From NCBI RefSeq assembly GCF_900115805.1, contig NZ_FOXU01000001.1:124001-188000 (forward strand): a DNA stretch of 64,000 nucleotides, given 5' to 3'. This document shows, one piece after another, positions 8,542 to 17,210 of this stretch. A program made the position numbers and the translations under genes. This DNA is from Psychrobacillus psychrotolerans. Its GTDB lineage: Bacteria; Bacillota; Bacilli; Bacillales_A; Planococcaceae. The notes under the pieces are model-generated. The model did no database searches and had not been told where the DNA came from. It worked only from the letters and a program-made list of their open reading frames with translations. The stretch's first letter is position 1. Each line of letters starts with the position of its first letter.

Positions 8542-9483
8542 ATGCAATTATTATTTTTAGGAACTGGAGCAGGAATGCCGTCAAAACAGCGTAATACGAC
8601 ATCTACTGTTTTGAAACTACTAGAGGAGAGAGGTACTTTTTGGATGTTCGATTGTGGAGAAGCCACTCAGCACCAAATTTTGCATACGACACTAAAACCT
8701 CGTAAACTCGAAAAATTATTTATTACACATTTACATGGAGATCATATATATGGGCTTCCTGGTTTGCTTGGATCTCGTTCTTTTTTGGGTGGCGACGAGC
8801 CACTTACAATCTATGGACCTACAGGGTTAAAGAATTGGATTGACGTAACGCTTGCTGTATCTAAAACGCATGTAAAGTATCCGCTTACCATAATTGAAAT
8901 AGAAGAGGGTACTGTTTTCGAAGACGAGCAATTTATTGTAGAAGCTAAACTACTCGAACATGTAATGCCTTGCTATGGGTATTCTGTTAAACAAAAAGCG
9001 CTTGCTCCAGAGCTTTATATAGAGAAAACAGATGCTTTGGGAGTTCCAAGAGGTCCATTGTTAAGACAATTAAAAGAGGGAAATGATGTAGTACTTTCCA
9101 ATGGGACTATAGTCAAAAGTGAGGAAGTAACAGGAGAAGTAAGAGAAGGTTTTAAAGTCACAATATTAGGAGACACAAAGTATTGTGAAAACTCGATACA
9201 GTTAAGTGAGAAAGCAGACATTGTCGTTCATGAAGGAACTTTCGACATTGAAACCGCTGAGCTTGCAAGGCTTTATGGTCATTCCACGATAGTTGATGCT
9301 GCAGAGGTTTGTCAGAATGCGTACGCTAAAAATTTAGTCGTAAATCATATTAGTGCAAGATTCCTGTCCTCTGACTTAAGCAATATGCTTACTCAAGTGA
9401 AACATTATCCTTTTCCAATCTATATTGCTGAAGACCTTGCTGAATATAGTTTCGTAAATGGTTTATTAACTAAATGCAAATAA
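8542..9483 (+). CDS. rnz: Ribonuclease Z
   Basis: 313 residues with a metallo-beta-lactamase fold. The zinc motif ITHLHGDHIYGL (H63, H65, D67, H68) is followed by an exosite arm (about 150-195) and the GDT and HSTIVDA motifs. It is the endonuclease that cuts tRNA precursors lacking an encoded CCA. It is the counterpart of B. subtilis YqjK and has an AAGGAAGTGA site before ATG. Monocistronic, with a terminator immediately after. Confidence 0.95.
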   Translation: MQLLFLGTGAGMPSKQRNTTSTVLKLLEERGTFWMFDCGEATQHQILHTTLKPRKLEKLFITHLHGDHIYGLPGLLGSRSFLGGDEPLTIYGPTGLKNWIDVTLAVSKTHVKYPLTIIEIEEGTVFEDEQFIVEAKLLEHVMPCYGYSVKQKALAPELYIEKTDALGVPRGPLLRQLKEGNDVVLSNGTIVKSEEVTGEVREGFKVTILGDTKYCENSIQLSEKADIVVHEGTFDIETAELARLYGHSTIVDAAEVCQNAYAKNLVVNHISARFLSSDLSNMLTQVKHYPFPIYIAEDLAEYSFVNGLLTKCK

Positions 9484-9484
9484 T

Positions 9485-9529
9485 AAAAGAGAATCCGAAT
9501 GTGAATTATTCACTAGGATCTCTTTTTTT
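9485..9529 (+). terminator. Terminator after rnz
   Basis: Interrupted stem AAAGAGA..CC..GTGAAT with ATTCAC..GG..TCTCTTT, ending in a T-run. It overlaps the 3' end of the small minus-strand gene at 9506-9676 and may act on both strands. Confidence 0.7.
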
Positions 9530-9676
9530 CTCTATTATAACTAAACTTACTGTAGCGATAGGTCCAATTATTAAGGACAAGATGAACCAGTTTAGTCCAC
9601 TTCTATTTTTACCTTGGGCAATACCTGCATTGATAAAAGCTAAAGTACCCCAACCAACAAAATATGAATTATCCAT
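9506..9676 (-). CDS. Small conserved membrane protein (56 aa)
   Basis: A 56-residue protein with two hydrophobic segments: N-terminal YFVGWGTLAFINAGIAQ, then GKNRSGLNWF and FILSLIIGPIATVSLVII. The pattern NAGIAQGKNRSGLNWFILSLIIGPIAT is shared by a family of tiny Bacillales membrane proteins, sometimes misnamed as antitermination factors. Function is unknown. An AAAGGATG site precedes ATG. It lies just downstream of proI on the same strand and could be cotranscribed with it. Confidence 0.65.
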   Translation of the reverse strand: MDNSYFVGWGTLAFINAGIAQGKNRSGLNWFILSLIIGPIATVSLVIIEKKRDPSE

Positions 9677-9703
9677 GTTATCGACATCCTTTATACCTGT
9701 ATA

Positions 9704-10519
9704 TTACGTTTCGAATATTTTCCCGATCTCTCGAGATCTGTTTTCTGCAGCATGGATACAAGCAAATATAGCTTCACTCACTTTGTGCTCCATTAGCTGT
9801 TCCAGACCAGCTTCTGTCGTTCCACCTGGACTTGTCACTCTTCTGCGTAGTTCACTTGGTTCTACATCACCTTTTTTGAGCATTTGTGCAGCACCTTCCA
9901 TTGTTTGTATAAATAATTGACGAGCATCGCCTGAATCTAAGCCATGCTGAACAGCAGCAGACTCAAACTGTTCAGCAAAGTAATAGAAGTAAGCTGGACC
10001 ACTACCAGAAAGTGCAGTGACAACATGTAAATCGTCCTCTTCTACGACTTTTACCGAACCAATAGACTCTAACAAATCGATTATTAGTAATTTAGATTCA
10101 TCCGTTATAAGCTCGTTCCAGCATAAAGCAGATGCACTCATTCCAACTGCTGCTGAAGTATTAGGCATAACTCGTGCAACTGGTCTATTACCTAAAGCAT
10201 TTATAATGGTTTGAATATTAATCCCAGCAATAACTGAAATAATCGTTGCATCTTTGTTGAGATATGGCGCCAGACTAGTTAATGCCTCCTGGGCATCTTT
10301 TGGTTTCATCGCTAAAAAAACAATATTAGCTTTAGTTAACGCTTCTTTCTGTTCACATAAGATCTGTACATTGTACGTCTGTTTTAAATAGTTAAGTTGG
10401 TTTACATCTGATTTATTCGTGACGTGAATGGATGTCGGTGAAATTTTATTACTTTTTGTTAAACCATTTATAATGGCTTCTGCCATTGCCCCCGCACCAA
10501 CAAATACAATCTTCGTCAT
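9704..10519 (-). CDS. proI: Pyrroline-5-carboxylate reductase
   Basis: 271 residues. N-terminal Rossmann motif IVFVGAGAMAEAIING, and the C-terminal proline-dimer signature SGSGPAYFYYFAEQ followed by RRRVTSPGGTTEAGL. It reduces pyrroline-5-carboxylate to proline using NADPH, the last step of proline synthesis. The ATG at 10519 is chosen (GGAGGAAATT upstream); longer in-frame starts run back into the leader. It is the counterpart of B. subtilis ProI (YqjO). A proline-type T-box leader upstream controls it. Confidence 0.95.
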   Translation of the reverse strand: MTKIVFVGAGAMAEAIINGLTKSNKISPTSIHVTNKSDVNQLNYLKQTYNVQILCEQKEALTKANIVFLAMKPKDAQEALTSLAPYLNKDATIISVIAGINIQTIINALGNRPVARVMPNTSAAVGMSASALCWNELITDESKLLIIDLLESIGSVKVVEEDDLHVVTALSGSGPAYFYYFAEQFESAAVQHGLDSGDARQLFIQTMEGAAQMLKKGDVEPSELRRRVTSPGGTTEAGLEQLMEHKVSEAIFACIHAAENRSREIGKIFET

Positions 10520-10544
10520 ATAATTTCCTCCCTTTTGTAGAACC

Positions 10545-10826
10545 TGTTTTCCTTTGAATGTTACGCAATAGGCAAAATAAAAAAGCGCTCTCGTCCCATA
10601 TATAATAAGGACGAAAACACTTGTTTTCCGCGGTACCACCTAAATTTGCTGTAAAATACTCAGCACAACTTAATCCTTCGTATCGAGAAGGTACGACCAT
10701 GTTTACATAGTAGCTCCGAAGTAGGTTCTATATACGAGCGGGAGGTGAAATTTTCAGCAGACATTTCACTCTCTTAACTCCATCATATATGTACTAATCT
10801 TCATCTTAGCTTTTATATTCTGAATT
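10545..10826 (-). promoter_or_regulatory. T-box leader of proI, proline specifier
   Basis: On the minus strand the leader contains the T-box sequence GGTGGTACCGCGG (about 10629-10641) that pairs with uncharged tRNA acceptor ends, followed by a terminator (about 10579-10620, CGTCC/GGACG stem plus T-run). The specifier loop reads GAA-CCT-ACTTCGG with CCT (10725-10723), a proline codon. Low charged tRNA-Pro should allow read-through into proI. The specifier matches the product of the pathway. Confidence 0.9.
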
Positions 10827-10832
10827 AATGAA

Positions 10833-10861
10833 ATTATATGCATCTTCTCTTACAAAGTCAA
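10833..10861 (-). promoter_or_regulatory. Sigma-A promoter for proI leader
   Basis: TTGACT (10861-10856), 17-base spacer, TATAAT (10838-10833) on the minus strand, placed just before the T-box leader. Confidence 0.85.
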
Positions 10862-10933
10862 CCATATTTTCGTGACGACTTGTACAAATAAAGGTACAAT
10901 GTAATGAATGACTATTCATTAAGGAGAATTCTG

Positions 10934-11878
10934 ATGATACATAAAATAATAATTCCTACACCTTTTGCGGTAGGGGATGTAAACGCATATTTAGTTAAAG
11001 GGGATGTTTTAACCCTAATTGACGCTGGACCAAAAACAGAAGAAGCATTAATAGCATTAACACATGGGATTAAAGAGGCAGGCTATGAACTGGCCGATAT
11101 TGAACAGGTTGTTTTAACACATCATCACCCGGATCATGCGGGATGGACAGATGCTTTTGAAAAAGCAACTATTTTAGGTCATGAATACAACCAAGTATGG
11201 ATGACGAGAGATGAAGAATTTTTACAATATCATGATCATTTTTATCTACAATGCTTAAAAGAAGAAGGAGTTCCAGAGGAATATTTTAAATGGGTCGAGA
11301 AGATGAGGAGGCCATTAAATCTCTTAGGAAGCCGTTCAATTGATACATATTTGTATGAGGGAGATATTTTGCCCGGACATCCAGATATTGAAGTGCTGGA
11401 AACGTTAGGCCATGCTCAGAGTCATTTAGCATTTTGGTCTGAACGTACAAAAGTGCTTATAGGTGGAGATCTTATTCTCGAGAAAATTTCGTCTAATCCT
11501 TTAATTGAGCCACCATTAAATGCAAATGATGAGCGTCCAAAATCGATGTTACAATATAATGCCTCGCTGAAAAAAATTCAACAGCTACCAATCGAAAAGG
11601 TATATAGCGGTCATGGTAACGAAGTATATAATATTCAGGAGCTTGTAGCATATAGACTCGAAAAACAAAAAGAACGAGCACTTAAAGTACTAGATATGAT
11701 GAGTGCTGGTGAAAAAACCATTTTTGAATTGACGAAACAACTTTTTCCTAAGGTATATGAAAAAGAACTGGGTTTAACGCTTTCCGAGACGATTGGACAA
11801 ATAGATTATTTAATCGAGGAAAAACTTATAACTGTTAACCGAAACGATAAAGGAATTTTGCTATATGAACAAAGCTAA
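10934..11878 (+). CDS. yqjP: MBL-fold metallohydrolase with C-terminal winged helix, YqjP-like
   Basis: 314 residues. Metallo-beta-lactamase core with the motif LTHHHPDHAGW, a later GHAQSHLAF histidine and GGDLIL aspartate, then a C-terminal winged-helix extension (about 250-314, FELTKQLFP ... IDYLIEEKLI) typical of the BLACT_WH group. Substrate is unknown; relatives include thioesterases and lactonases. The ATG at 10934 has AAGGAGAATT upstream. It overlaps yqjQ by 14 bases, so the two are translationally coupled, as in B. subtilis. Confidence 0.88.
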   Translation: MIHKIIIPTPFAVGDVNAYLVKGDVLTLIDAGPKTEEALIALTHGIKEAGYELADIEQVVLTHHHPDHAGWTDAFEKATILGHEYNQVWMTRDEEFLQYHDHFYLQCLKEEGVPEEYFKWVEKMRRPLNLLGSRSIDTYLYEGDILPGHPDIEVLETLGHAQSHLAFWSERTKVLIGGDLILEKISSNPLIEPPLNANDERPKSMLQYNASLKKIQQLPIEKVYSGHGNEVYNIQELVAYRLEKQKERALKVLDMMSAGEKTIFELTKQLFPKVYEKELGLTLSETIGQIDYLIEEKLITVNRNDKGILLYEQS

Positions 11879-12617
11879 AAAAATCTTAATAACTGGTGCT
11901 ACAAGTGGAGTTGGACTAATGCTAGCTAATAATCTACACGAAGCTGGACATGAAGTATGGGCTACTGGAAGAAATTCCAGCGTGTTAAAAAATCTAGCTG
12001 AAAATGGAATTCATACAATTGAAGCGGACTTAACGGTTGACCAATCATTTGACTCGCTCTTTCAAGATGTGGGGACCCCCGACACCATAATTCACTGTGC
12101 TGGTATTGGTACTTTTTCATATTTATTGGATATGGATGAACGAGAAATGGAAAAAATGTTGCAGGTAAATGTATTGGCTCCTATGAAGTTAACAAAATAC
12201 TTTGCAGAAAAGATGAAACTTCGAGGGAGTGGACACTTTATATTTGTTGCATCTCAAGCAGGTAAAGTAGCAACTCCTAAAGCATCTGTGTATGCGGCAT
12301 CTAAACATGCTATAATCGGATTTGCAAATGCTATCCGCATGGAACTGAAGGAATTTGGTGTGGTAGTTACGACTATTAATCCTGGACCTATAGATACGCC
12401 CTTTCTCGATTTAGCAGATAAAACGGGTAATTATAGAAATAGCATGAGAAAACACCTTCTAGCTCCGGACAAGGTAGTATCTTCTATTGAACGAGTAATT
12501 GAAAAACCTGTAAGAGAGGTGGATCTTCCCTCTTACATGAGTTTCACCAGTAAACTGTACGCTTTAGCACCGTCCATTGTCGAAACAGTAGGGAAAAAAT
12601 ATTTCACCAAAAAATAA
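11865..12617 (+). CDS. yqjQ: Short-chain dehydrogenase/reductase, YqjQ-like
   Basis: 250 residues, classical SDR: cofactor motif ITGATSGVG near residue 10, NAG-equivalent HCAGIG, catalytic Ser in FVASQAGK and YAASK (Tyr-x-x-x-Lys), then INPGPIDTPF. Substrate unknown. It overlaps yqjP by 14 bases and ends at a strong terminator. The tandem with a YqjP-type hydrolase suggests one pathway, but sequence alone does not say which. Confidence 0.88.
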   Translation: MNKAKKILITGATSGVGLMLANNLHEAGHEVWATGRNSSVLKNLAENGIHTIEADLTVDQSFDSLFQDVGTPDTIIHCAGIGTFSYLLDMDEREMEKMLQVNVLAPMKLTKYFAEKMKLRGSGHFIFVASQAGKVATPKASVYAASKHAIIGFANAIRMELKEFGVVVTTINPGPIDTPFLDLADKTGNYRNSMRKHLLAPDKVVSSIERVIEKPVREVDLPSYMSFTSKLYALAPSIVETVGKKYFTKK

Positions 12618-12624
12618 CAAAAAA

Positions 12625-12663
12625 AAACCGATTTCCCACTTAAAAAGGAGAAATCGGTTTTTC
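12625..12663 (+). terminator. Terminator after yqjQ
   Basis: AAAACCGATTTC / GAAATCGGTTTTT stem-loop with T-run. The A-run on the other side lets it also serve the convergent Spo0E-like gene. Confidence 0.88.
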
Positions 12664-12728
12664 ATTTCGTGCTGCGGTGTGTTTCATCGCATCAAAAATA
12701 ACTAAGTTAGGTACCTAAATAATACAAT

Positions 12729-12893
12729 TCAAGAAACTTTACGTTGGTATCTATTTAGTAGTTCATCAAGTTCTTGACTGCAAGTAACAACAATAGGATG
12801 AGTAAATCCAAGACTCTTTGCCTTTCTATACATATCCTGTTTCTTTTGTTCAATTCGTAGCAATAATAATTTTTGTTGCAAATGACTGTTCAC
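12729..12893 (-). CDS. Spo0E-like aspartyl phosphatase
   Basis: 54 residues with the family signature SQELDELLNRY near the C-terminus and a helical-hairpin layout. Spo0E-family proteins dephosphorylate Spo0A~P and so restrain sporulation entry. GTG at 12893 is chosen because GGAGGAAGAATT lies about nine bases upstream; the longer ATG form has no site. It is transcribed toward yqjQ and is monocistronic. Which response regulator it acts on cannot be said. Confidence 0.82.
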   Translation of the reverse strand: MNSHLQQKLLLLRIEQKKQDMYRKAKSLGFTHPIVVTCSQELDELLNRYQRKVS

Positions 12894-13207
12894 AATAATT
12901 CTTCCTCCGTAATGTATATTTAGCTTCATTTCATGAGTGTATATCTAGTAGGTAATGTAGCAACCTGCTTATTGTATAATATAGAATTTGCAAATATTGT
13001 CGGAACACGGAATGTAACATACATTTCACAATAATGTCACAATTTATATAACTTTTAACATGATTATTGTCGCAATTCAACTTTTTGGGTAGACATTTTA
13101 AGTTGTATGTACAACTAATTATTACATAATATTTGTATATAAAAGGATTATGTGGTGCGGATGAAGAATATCCATATAAAAGAAATAGTTTAAAAGAGGT
13201 GCAAAAA

Positions 13208-13990
13208 TTGAAAGAGTATATACATAAAGCATTGCCCAAGCAATTTGAGACAATCATCGGCAATATTCAAAATGTTTCTTATCCAGCAAGGCAGGGAGCA
13301 ACTTCTGAAGTAGTTTTTCTTCATACCGATCAAGGGAAATATGTTTGTAAACGCTCCTCTTTACCACAGTATAAGACATGGTTATTAGAGGAAGCGAAAG
13401 CTATGAAAGAACTGAATACTGATACTTCCTTACCTATACCAACTTTTTACGATTATATGGAAGAAGAGGATAATAGTTACCTGCTCATGAGTATGGAAGA
13501 AGGGGTTCCTTTAAGAGAGGCATTGTTAGCTGTTAAAACAAATGAGGAACAAGTGAAACTCATTCAAAGCTTTGGTGAAAAGTTAAAAAAATTGCATGAA
13601 ACTTCTCTACCACCTGAATGGGAGCATCAGATAAGTTGGTTAGATATACAACTGAAAAAGGCTGCATACAATTTACAACACTATGAGGTGGATGGAAACC
13701 CGCAATTATTAGATAGTCTCCTAGAACAAAAACCTAGAGCTATACCTCAAACGCTTATTCATGGAGATTGTACAATAGATAATGTTTTAGTCGTAGACAA
13801 TTCTGTCGAAACGTTTATAGATTTGTCCGGAGTAGCTTATGGCGACCCCAGATATGATGTGGCACTTGCCATTCGCTCCTTTATATATGATAAGTCATTG
13901 TTAAATGCATTCTATAAAGGTTATACATTATTGAGATTATCAAAAGAAGAATTTGATTATTTTGATGGGGGACTTTACGAGTTTTTTTAA
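13208..13990 (+). CDS. Aminoglycoside phosphotransferase/kinase-fold family protein
   Basis: About 260 residues with the APH/choline-kinase fold: YVCKR (ATP-anchoring Lys, near residue 47), LIHGDCTIDNVL (catalytic loop, Asp in HGD), and IDLSGVAYGDPRYDVA (metal-binding Asp). It phosphorylates a small hydroxyl substrate that is not identified; a resistance role is not implied. TTG at 13208 fits the AAGAGGTG site; an in-frame ATG at 13133 lacks one. The C-terminus (YEFF) looks shorter than many relatives. It precedes a HAD phosphatase by 30 bases. Confidence 0.75.
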   Translation: MKEYIHKALPKQFETIIGNIQNVSYPARQGATSEVVFLHTDQGKYVCKRSSLPQYKTWLLEEAKAMKELNTDTSLPIPTFYDYMEEEDNSYLLMSMEEGVPLREALLAVKTNEEQVKLIQSFGEKLKKLHETSLPPEWEHQISWLDIQLKKAAYNLQHYEVDGNPQLLDSLLEQKPRAIPQTLIHGDCTIDNVLVVDNSVETFIDLSGVAYGDPRYDVALAIRSFIYDKSLLNAFYKGYTLLRLSKEEFDYFDGGLYEFF

Positions 13991-14020
13991 AAAATAATTG
14001 ATTGAATAGGAGTATTGGAA

Positions 14021-14683
14021 ATGATTAAAGCAGTTATATTTGATTTTGATGGGTTACTAGTGGATACGGAAACTATATGGTATGAAGCATTCAGAGAGGT
14101 TTTTTATGAGCGCTATCAAGTAGACTTAGATTTAGCAGGATATTCCGAATGTATAGGCACTGGAAATGATGTTTTATACAGTTACTTTCGAAAAATTGCA
14201 GGTGATGCAGTTGAATGTGAATTGTTAGAAGAGCTTGCAGCAGCAAGATACACAAGCATGATGAGAGCTCCAGTGCTCAGAGAAGGTGTAAAAGAATATT
14301 TAGAGGAGGCCAAACAATATAACTTGAAGATAGCATTAGCTTCAAGCTCCTCAAAGCAGTGGGTTCAAAGCTACTTGGAACAACTTAACATAATAGATTA
14401 CTTTGAAGTGATCAATACTAAAGATGATGTAAAAAATATTAAACCAGATCCAGAATTATACATCAAAACACTTAGAGATTTAGATTTAACTTCAAAGGAA
14501 ACAGTTGTATTTGAAGATTCCTTAAATGGATTAAGTGCGGCTAAGCAAGCAGGAATTCGTTGTATCATTGTTCCAAATGCAGTTACGAAAAATTTGAAAT
14601 TTGAGGACTTTGATGAGCGAATAGAATCGATGTCACAAATTTCTTTAAGTAGTTTATTAAAGAAAATAGAACGCATTACATGA
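14021..14683 (+). CDS. HAD-superfamily hydrolase, beta-phosphoglucomutase-like
   Basis: 220 residues. Motif I FDFDGLLVDTE, motif II ASSSS, the Lys of motif III in KNIKPDPELY, and motif IV VFEDSLNGLSAA. The helical cap (about 15-85) is of the C1 type seen in phosphoglucomutase- and YhcW-type phosphatases. Substrate unknown. The ATG at 14021 is preceded by AGGAG; a TTG six bases earlier is too close to it. Probably cotranscribed with the kinase-fold gene upstream and the ABM gene downstream. Confidence 0.85.
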   Translation: MIKAVIFDFDGLLVDTETIWYEAFREVFYERYQVDLDLAGYSECIGTGNDVLYSYFRKIAGDAVECELLEELAAARYTSMMRAPVLREGVKEYLEEAKQYNLKIALASSSSKQWVQSYLEQLNIIDYFEVINTKDDVKNIKPDPELYIKTLRDLDLTSKETVVFEDSLNGLSAAKQAGIRCIIVPNAVTKNLKFEDFDERIESMSQISLSSLLKKIERIT

Positions 14684-14704
14684 GATTAAAAAAGGTGGGA
14701 TCAC

Positions 14705-15001
14705 ATGATATTAGAAGCTGTAATGATTCACGTTAAACCAGGACAAGAAGAAAACTATGAGGATGACTTTCGCAAAGCATCTCAAATTATATCTACTATG
14801 CAGGGGTATATAAATCATGAATTACAGCGTTGTATGGAGGTGAAAGGGAAATATCTGTTGCTAGTAAGGTGGGAAACCTTAGAAAGTCATACTGTAGACT
14901 TTAGAGGATCAACCGAATATCAAGTGTGGCGAAAATTACTTCATCCTTACTATGAGCCATTTCCTATAGTCGAACACTTTGAGCACGTACAAATACCTTA
15001 A
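14705..15001 (+). CDS. yqjZ: Antibiotic biosynthesis monooxygenase (ABM) domain protein, YqjZ-like
   Basis: 98 residues forming one ferredoxin-like ABM domain (LEAVMIHVKPGQEENYEDDF ... YLLLVRWETLESH). Such proteins are small dimeric enzymes or haem/quinone-binding proteins; the actual reaction is unknown. It begins 21 bases after the HAD gene with an AAAGGTGG site, and a terminator follows. Confidence 0.75.
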   Translation: MILEAVMIHVKPGQEENYEDDFRKASQIISTMQGYINHELQRCMEVKGKYLLLVRWETLESHTVDFRGSTEYQVWRKLLHPYYEPFPIVEHFEHVQIP

Positions 15002-15035
15002 ATATTTTACTTCAATAAGAATATTGAATAGTGAG

Positions 15036-15067
15036 AAAGGGATTGCAGTTGCGATCCCTTTATTTTT
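15036..15067 (+). terminator. Terminator after yqjZ-like gene
   Basis: AAAGGGATTGC / GCGATCCCTTT stem-loop followed by ATTTTT. The rest of 15068-15478 shows no convincing gene. Confidence 0.8.
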
Positions 15068-15478
15068 AGGCTCTGTTAAAGAAAGAGGTTGATAATTGTT
15101 AATGACTGCGAAGAAGAGGTTTCCCTATATAAATTTTTATTGGATATTTATGTTAAAAATATAGGCTTGTGAAAGTGCTCACTTAAACTAACAAGGAAGT
15201 TTTGTTCAATTGGAAAAATCAGTGAAAGAGAAAAAAATTAAATATCTAATAATAATAGTTCTATGAGAATTTCAAATAATTACTTGTCAGAAGGATTGAT
15301 AAAATAACGTTATTCTCCAATAGATAATTTAAAATGACATGAGCTGTTATTGAATCACAGGTAGAATTGCAGATTTCGAATCAAACTGCATATATTACGA
15401 TACATCTTCCACATTTAGTAATACTCACATATCGCCACATCTCCGAAGTATACCCCATTTGATCTTTTCACTTATTTT

Positions 15479-15507
15479 TGAAGCAGAAATTCCTCTTGCT
15501 CCGTCTA
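15479..15507 (+). promoter_or_regulatory. Candidate ECF sigma-factor promoter (autoregulation)
   Basis: TGAAGC (15479-15484), 17-base spacer, CGTCTA (15502-15507), 28 bases before the sigma-factor start. This resembles the TGAAAC/CGTNTA promoters read by ECF sigma factors such as SigW, SigX and SigM and suggests self-activation. Confidence 0.6.
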
Positions 15508-15534
15508 ACATTTAATAATAAAAGGAGTTGCCAT

Positions 15535-16050
15535 ATGACCCGACTCGAAAAATTTATATATGATCATGGTGATGAGTTGTTGAGACTTGCTTATACATAT
15601 GTGAAAAATAAGCAAGCTGCGGAAGACATTGTCCAAGATGTGCTACTAAAAGCATTTGAAAAGCAATCGTTGTTCCGTGAAGAGGCCACGTATCGTACAT
15701 ATTTGTATCGGATGACGATCAATCGCAGTTACGACTATTTGCGAAGTTGGCATTATAAAAATACGACTATGGGCGAAAAAATTCAGCATTTATTTGGCCG
15801 AACGCCTGAGCAAGATATCGTGACGAAATCAGAAAATCGTTTACTAGCACAAGCCGTTCTTTCATTACCGCTGAAATATCGTGAAGTCATTGTACTTACG
15901 TATTACTTAGACTATTCGTCAGAGGAAATTGGTATGCTACTAAATTGTTCATCGGCTACGGTGCGTACAAGGCTTGCCCGTGGGCGAAAAAAACTTAAAT
16001 TGGTGCTTAAGGAGGACGGCTTTGATGGAACGATTGAAAACGGGTATTGA
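15535..16050 (+). CDS. ECF-family RNA polymerase sigma factor
   Basis: 171 residues with sigma region 2 (LLRLAYTYVKNKQAAEDIVQDVLLKAF, melting and -10 recognition) and region 4 (LPLKYREVIVLTYYLDYSSEEIGMLLNCSSATVRTRLARGRKKL, -35 recognition). There is no region 1 or 3. It directs polymerase to a dedicated extracytoplasmic stress regulon. The ATG at 15535 has AAAGGAG upstream. It overlaps the next gene by 26 bases, the usual sign of a sigma/anti-sigma pair. The inducing signal is unknown. Confidence 0.92.
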   Translation: MTRLEKFIYDHGDELLRLAYTYVKNKQAAEDIVQDVLLKAFEKQSLFREEATYRTYLYRMTINRSYDYLRSWHYKNTTMGEKIQHLFGRTPEQDIVTKSENRLLAQAVLSLPLKYREVIVLTYYLDYSSEEIGMLLNCSSATVRTRLARGRKKLKLVLKEDGFDGTIENGY

Positions 16051-16876
16051 CGAAGTGATTGGCGAAGAGTCCTGGATGACGAAGGACCTTGCACAGAAAA
16101 TGGCTAAACCGAGAAAAAAGTGGACGCCTACTCCGATATTTGCAATGGTAGGCATCGTTTCAATCGTTGCATTGCTTCTTGCAATTACATTATGGTCAAA
16201 CCAATCAGAGATTTTAAGTGCTACCACAAAAAATGCACTTGGGGACCATGGTGAACTTTTTAACACGTATTTCGAGGCAATTGATGCACTGGATTCAGAA
16301 ACGCTACATTTAGTAGCATCCCCTGCATATGGAGGTACTGTAGATGAGTTATCTGAAAAGTATGAAAGTATGGATTTTTCGACAGCAGAATTTCTACTGG
16401 AGCTTGACGGTATCATTTGGATGAAATTTATGGTGATGAATAAAGAAGGAGAAAAATGGAACGAAGTTGTTACGTATTACCAAATTGTTGATGGCAAAAT
16501 ATATGAATCAGTTTATAATCAACCCTTTTATATATACGAGCGTTTTGATATTGAAATAGCGCAGGCGCAAGCAATTTTTGGTTTCGGTGGATATAGTCAT
16601 AATAACAATCAGTTTGTGGCAATAGATGGTGGAGAATTGCTTGTGAGTGGCTCTCGTTCACGTAATAAAGTAGAGTCAGCCGTCGAGTTATACTTAAAAG
16701 AGATTGGCAAGGAAAATGTGTTTAAACATTTCCAACAACCTCGACTTATCTACAAAGATAATGGAAAAGTTTTATGGTTATCGGCAGATGGATTTGACAT
16801 CGTCTTTACGAGAAAAGGCGAGCGTATTTTAGTGGATAACCAAGGCGCCGAATATTATCAACAAGGAAGATACTAA
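16025..16876 (+). CDS. Probable membrane-anchored anti-sigma factor
   Basis: 283 residues: a short cytoplasmic N-terminal domain (1-34), one transmembrane helix (about 35-57, TPIFAMVGIVSIVALLLAI), and an extracellular domain of about 220 residues. It starts inside the sigma-factor gene (ATG 16025, AAGGAGGACGG). Position and topology indicate that it holds the sigma factor at the membrane and senses a signal outside. The N-terminal domain lacks a recognisable zinc (HxxxCxxC) motif. The outer domain is not a family I recognise. Confidence 0.75.
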   Translation: MERLKTGIDEVIGEESWMTKDLAQKMAKPRKKWTPTPIFAMVGIVSIVALLLAITLWSNQSEILSATTKNALGDHGELFNTYFEAIDALDSETLHLVASPAYGGTVDELSEKYESMDFSTAEFLLELDGIIWMKFMVMNKEGEKWNEVVTYYQIVDGKIYESVYNQPFYIYERFDIEIAQAQAIFGFGGYSHNNNQFVAIDGGELLVSGSRSRNKVESAVELYLKEIGKENVFKHFQQPRLIYKDNGKVLWLSADGFDIVFTRKGERILVDNQGAEYYQQGRY

Positions 16877-16890
16877 TAAAACATGTCGCT

Positions 16891-16932
16891 CAGTCTTCGT
16901 GTGCTTAATAATTTTCAAGCACACGAAGACTG
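16891..16932. repeat. Perfect 16-base inverted repeat after the anti-sigma gene
   Basis: CAGTCTTCGTGTGCTT (16891-16906) with its exact complement (16917-16932) and a 10-base loop. No T-run follows on either strand, so it may be a degenerate terminator or an mRNA-stabilising hairpin. Confidence 0.6.
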
Positions 16933-16970
16933 TTAACACCTATTAAATTGTAATATTGTGAAGTGTTTCA

Positions 16971-17050
16971 CTTAAACTACGGGTGCTTTACTTCAGGAAG
17001 GAGTAAAGCTGTTTTCTGATTGAAGTAACGTACATAGGTTAGTTCAATAA
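16971..17050 (+). repeat. Palindromic boundary repeat, copy A
   Basis: Left module AAACTACGGGTGCTTTACTTCA, then a central hairpin (TTTACT/AGTAAA), then right module TTGAAGTAACG..GGTTAGTTCAATAA. Each module is an imperfect palindrome with TTCAACTAA/TTAGTTGAA-type arms. This is the plan shared with copies B, C, D, G and I. Confidence 0.65.
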
Positions 17051-17096
17051 AAAGGTTTTTTTGCGCTTGTGTTGAATAAGTTAATATATGTAATTA

Positions 17097-17172
17097 TTCA
17101 ACACAAGGGGTGCTTTACTTCAAGTTTTCAAGTGGTGCTTTTTTATAACTAATGTGGTAGGTTTGTGTAAAT
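17097..17172 (+). repeat. Palindromic boundary repeat, copy B
   Basis: Left module TTCAACACAAGGGGTGCTTTACTT, central GTGGTGC followed by six Ts, right module ATAACTAATGTGGTAGGTTTGTGTAA. It lies directly upstream of the HTH gene at 17211, and only 46 bases separate it from copy A. Confidence 0.6.
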
Positions 17173-17210
17173 AGAATTCAGAATGTTCAAGGAAATATGA
17201 GGGGATATAA

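Noticed and set aside
9474-9920. Plus-strand frame overlapping the end of proI
   Set aside because: It is antisense to proI and to the 56-residue membrane protein, both of which are well supported.
12931-13263. Minus-strand frame of 110 codons opposite the start of the phosphotransferase gene
   Set aside because: Low-complexity chance frame with no start signal; the plus-strand kinase-fold gene is real.
13208-13990. Aminoglycoside resistance gene
   Set aside because: Only the general kinase fold is shared; no resistance-specific residues or mobile context are seen, so a metabolic kinase is at least as likely.
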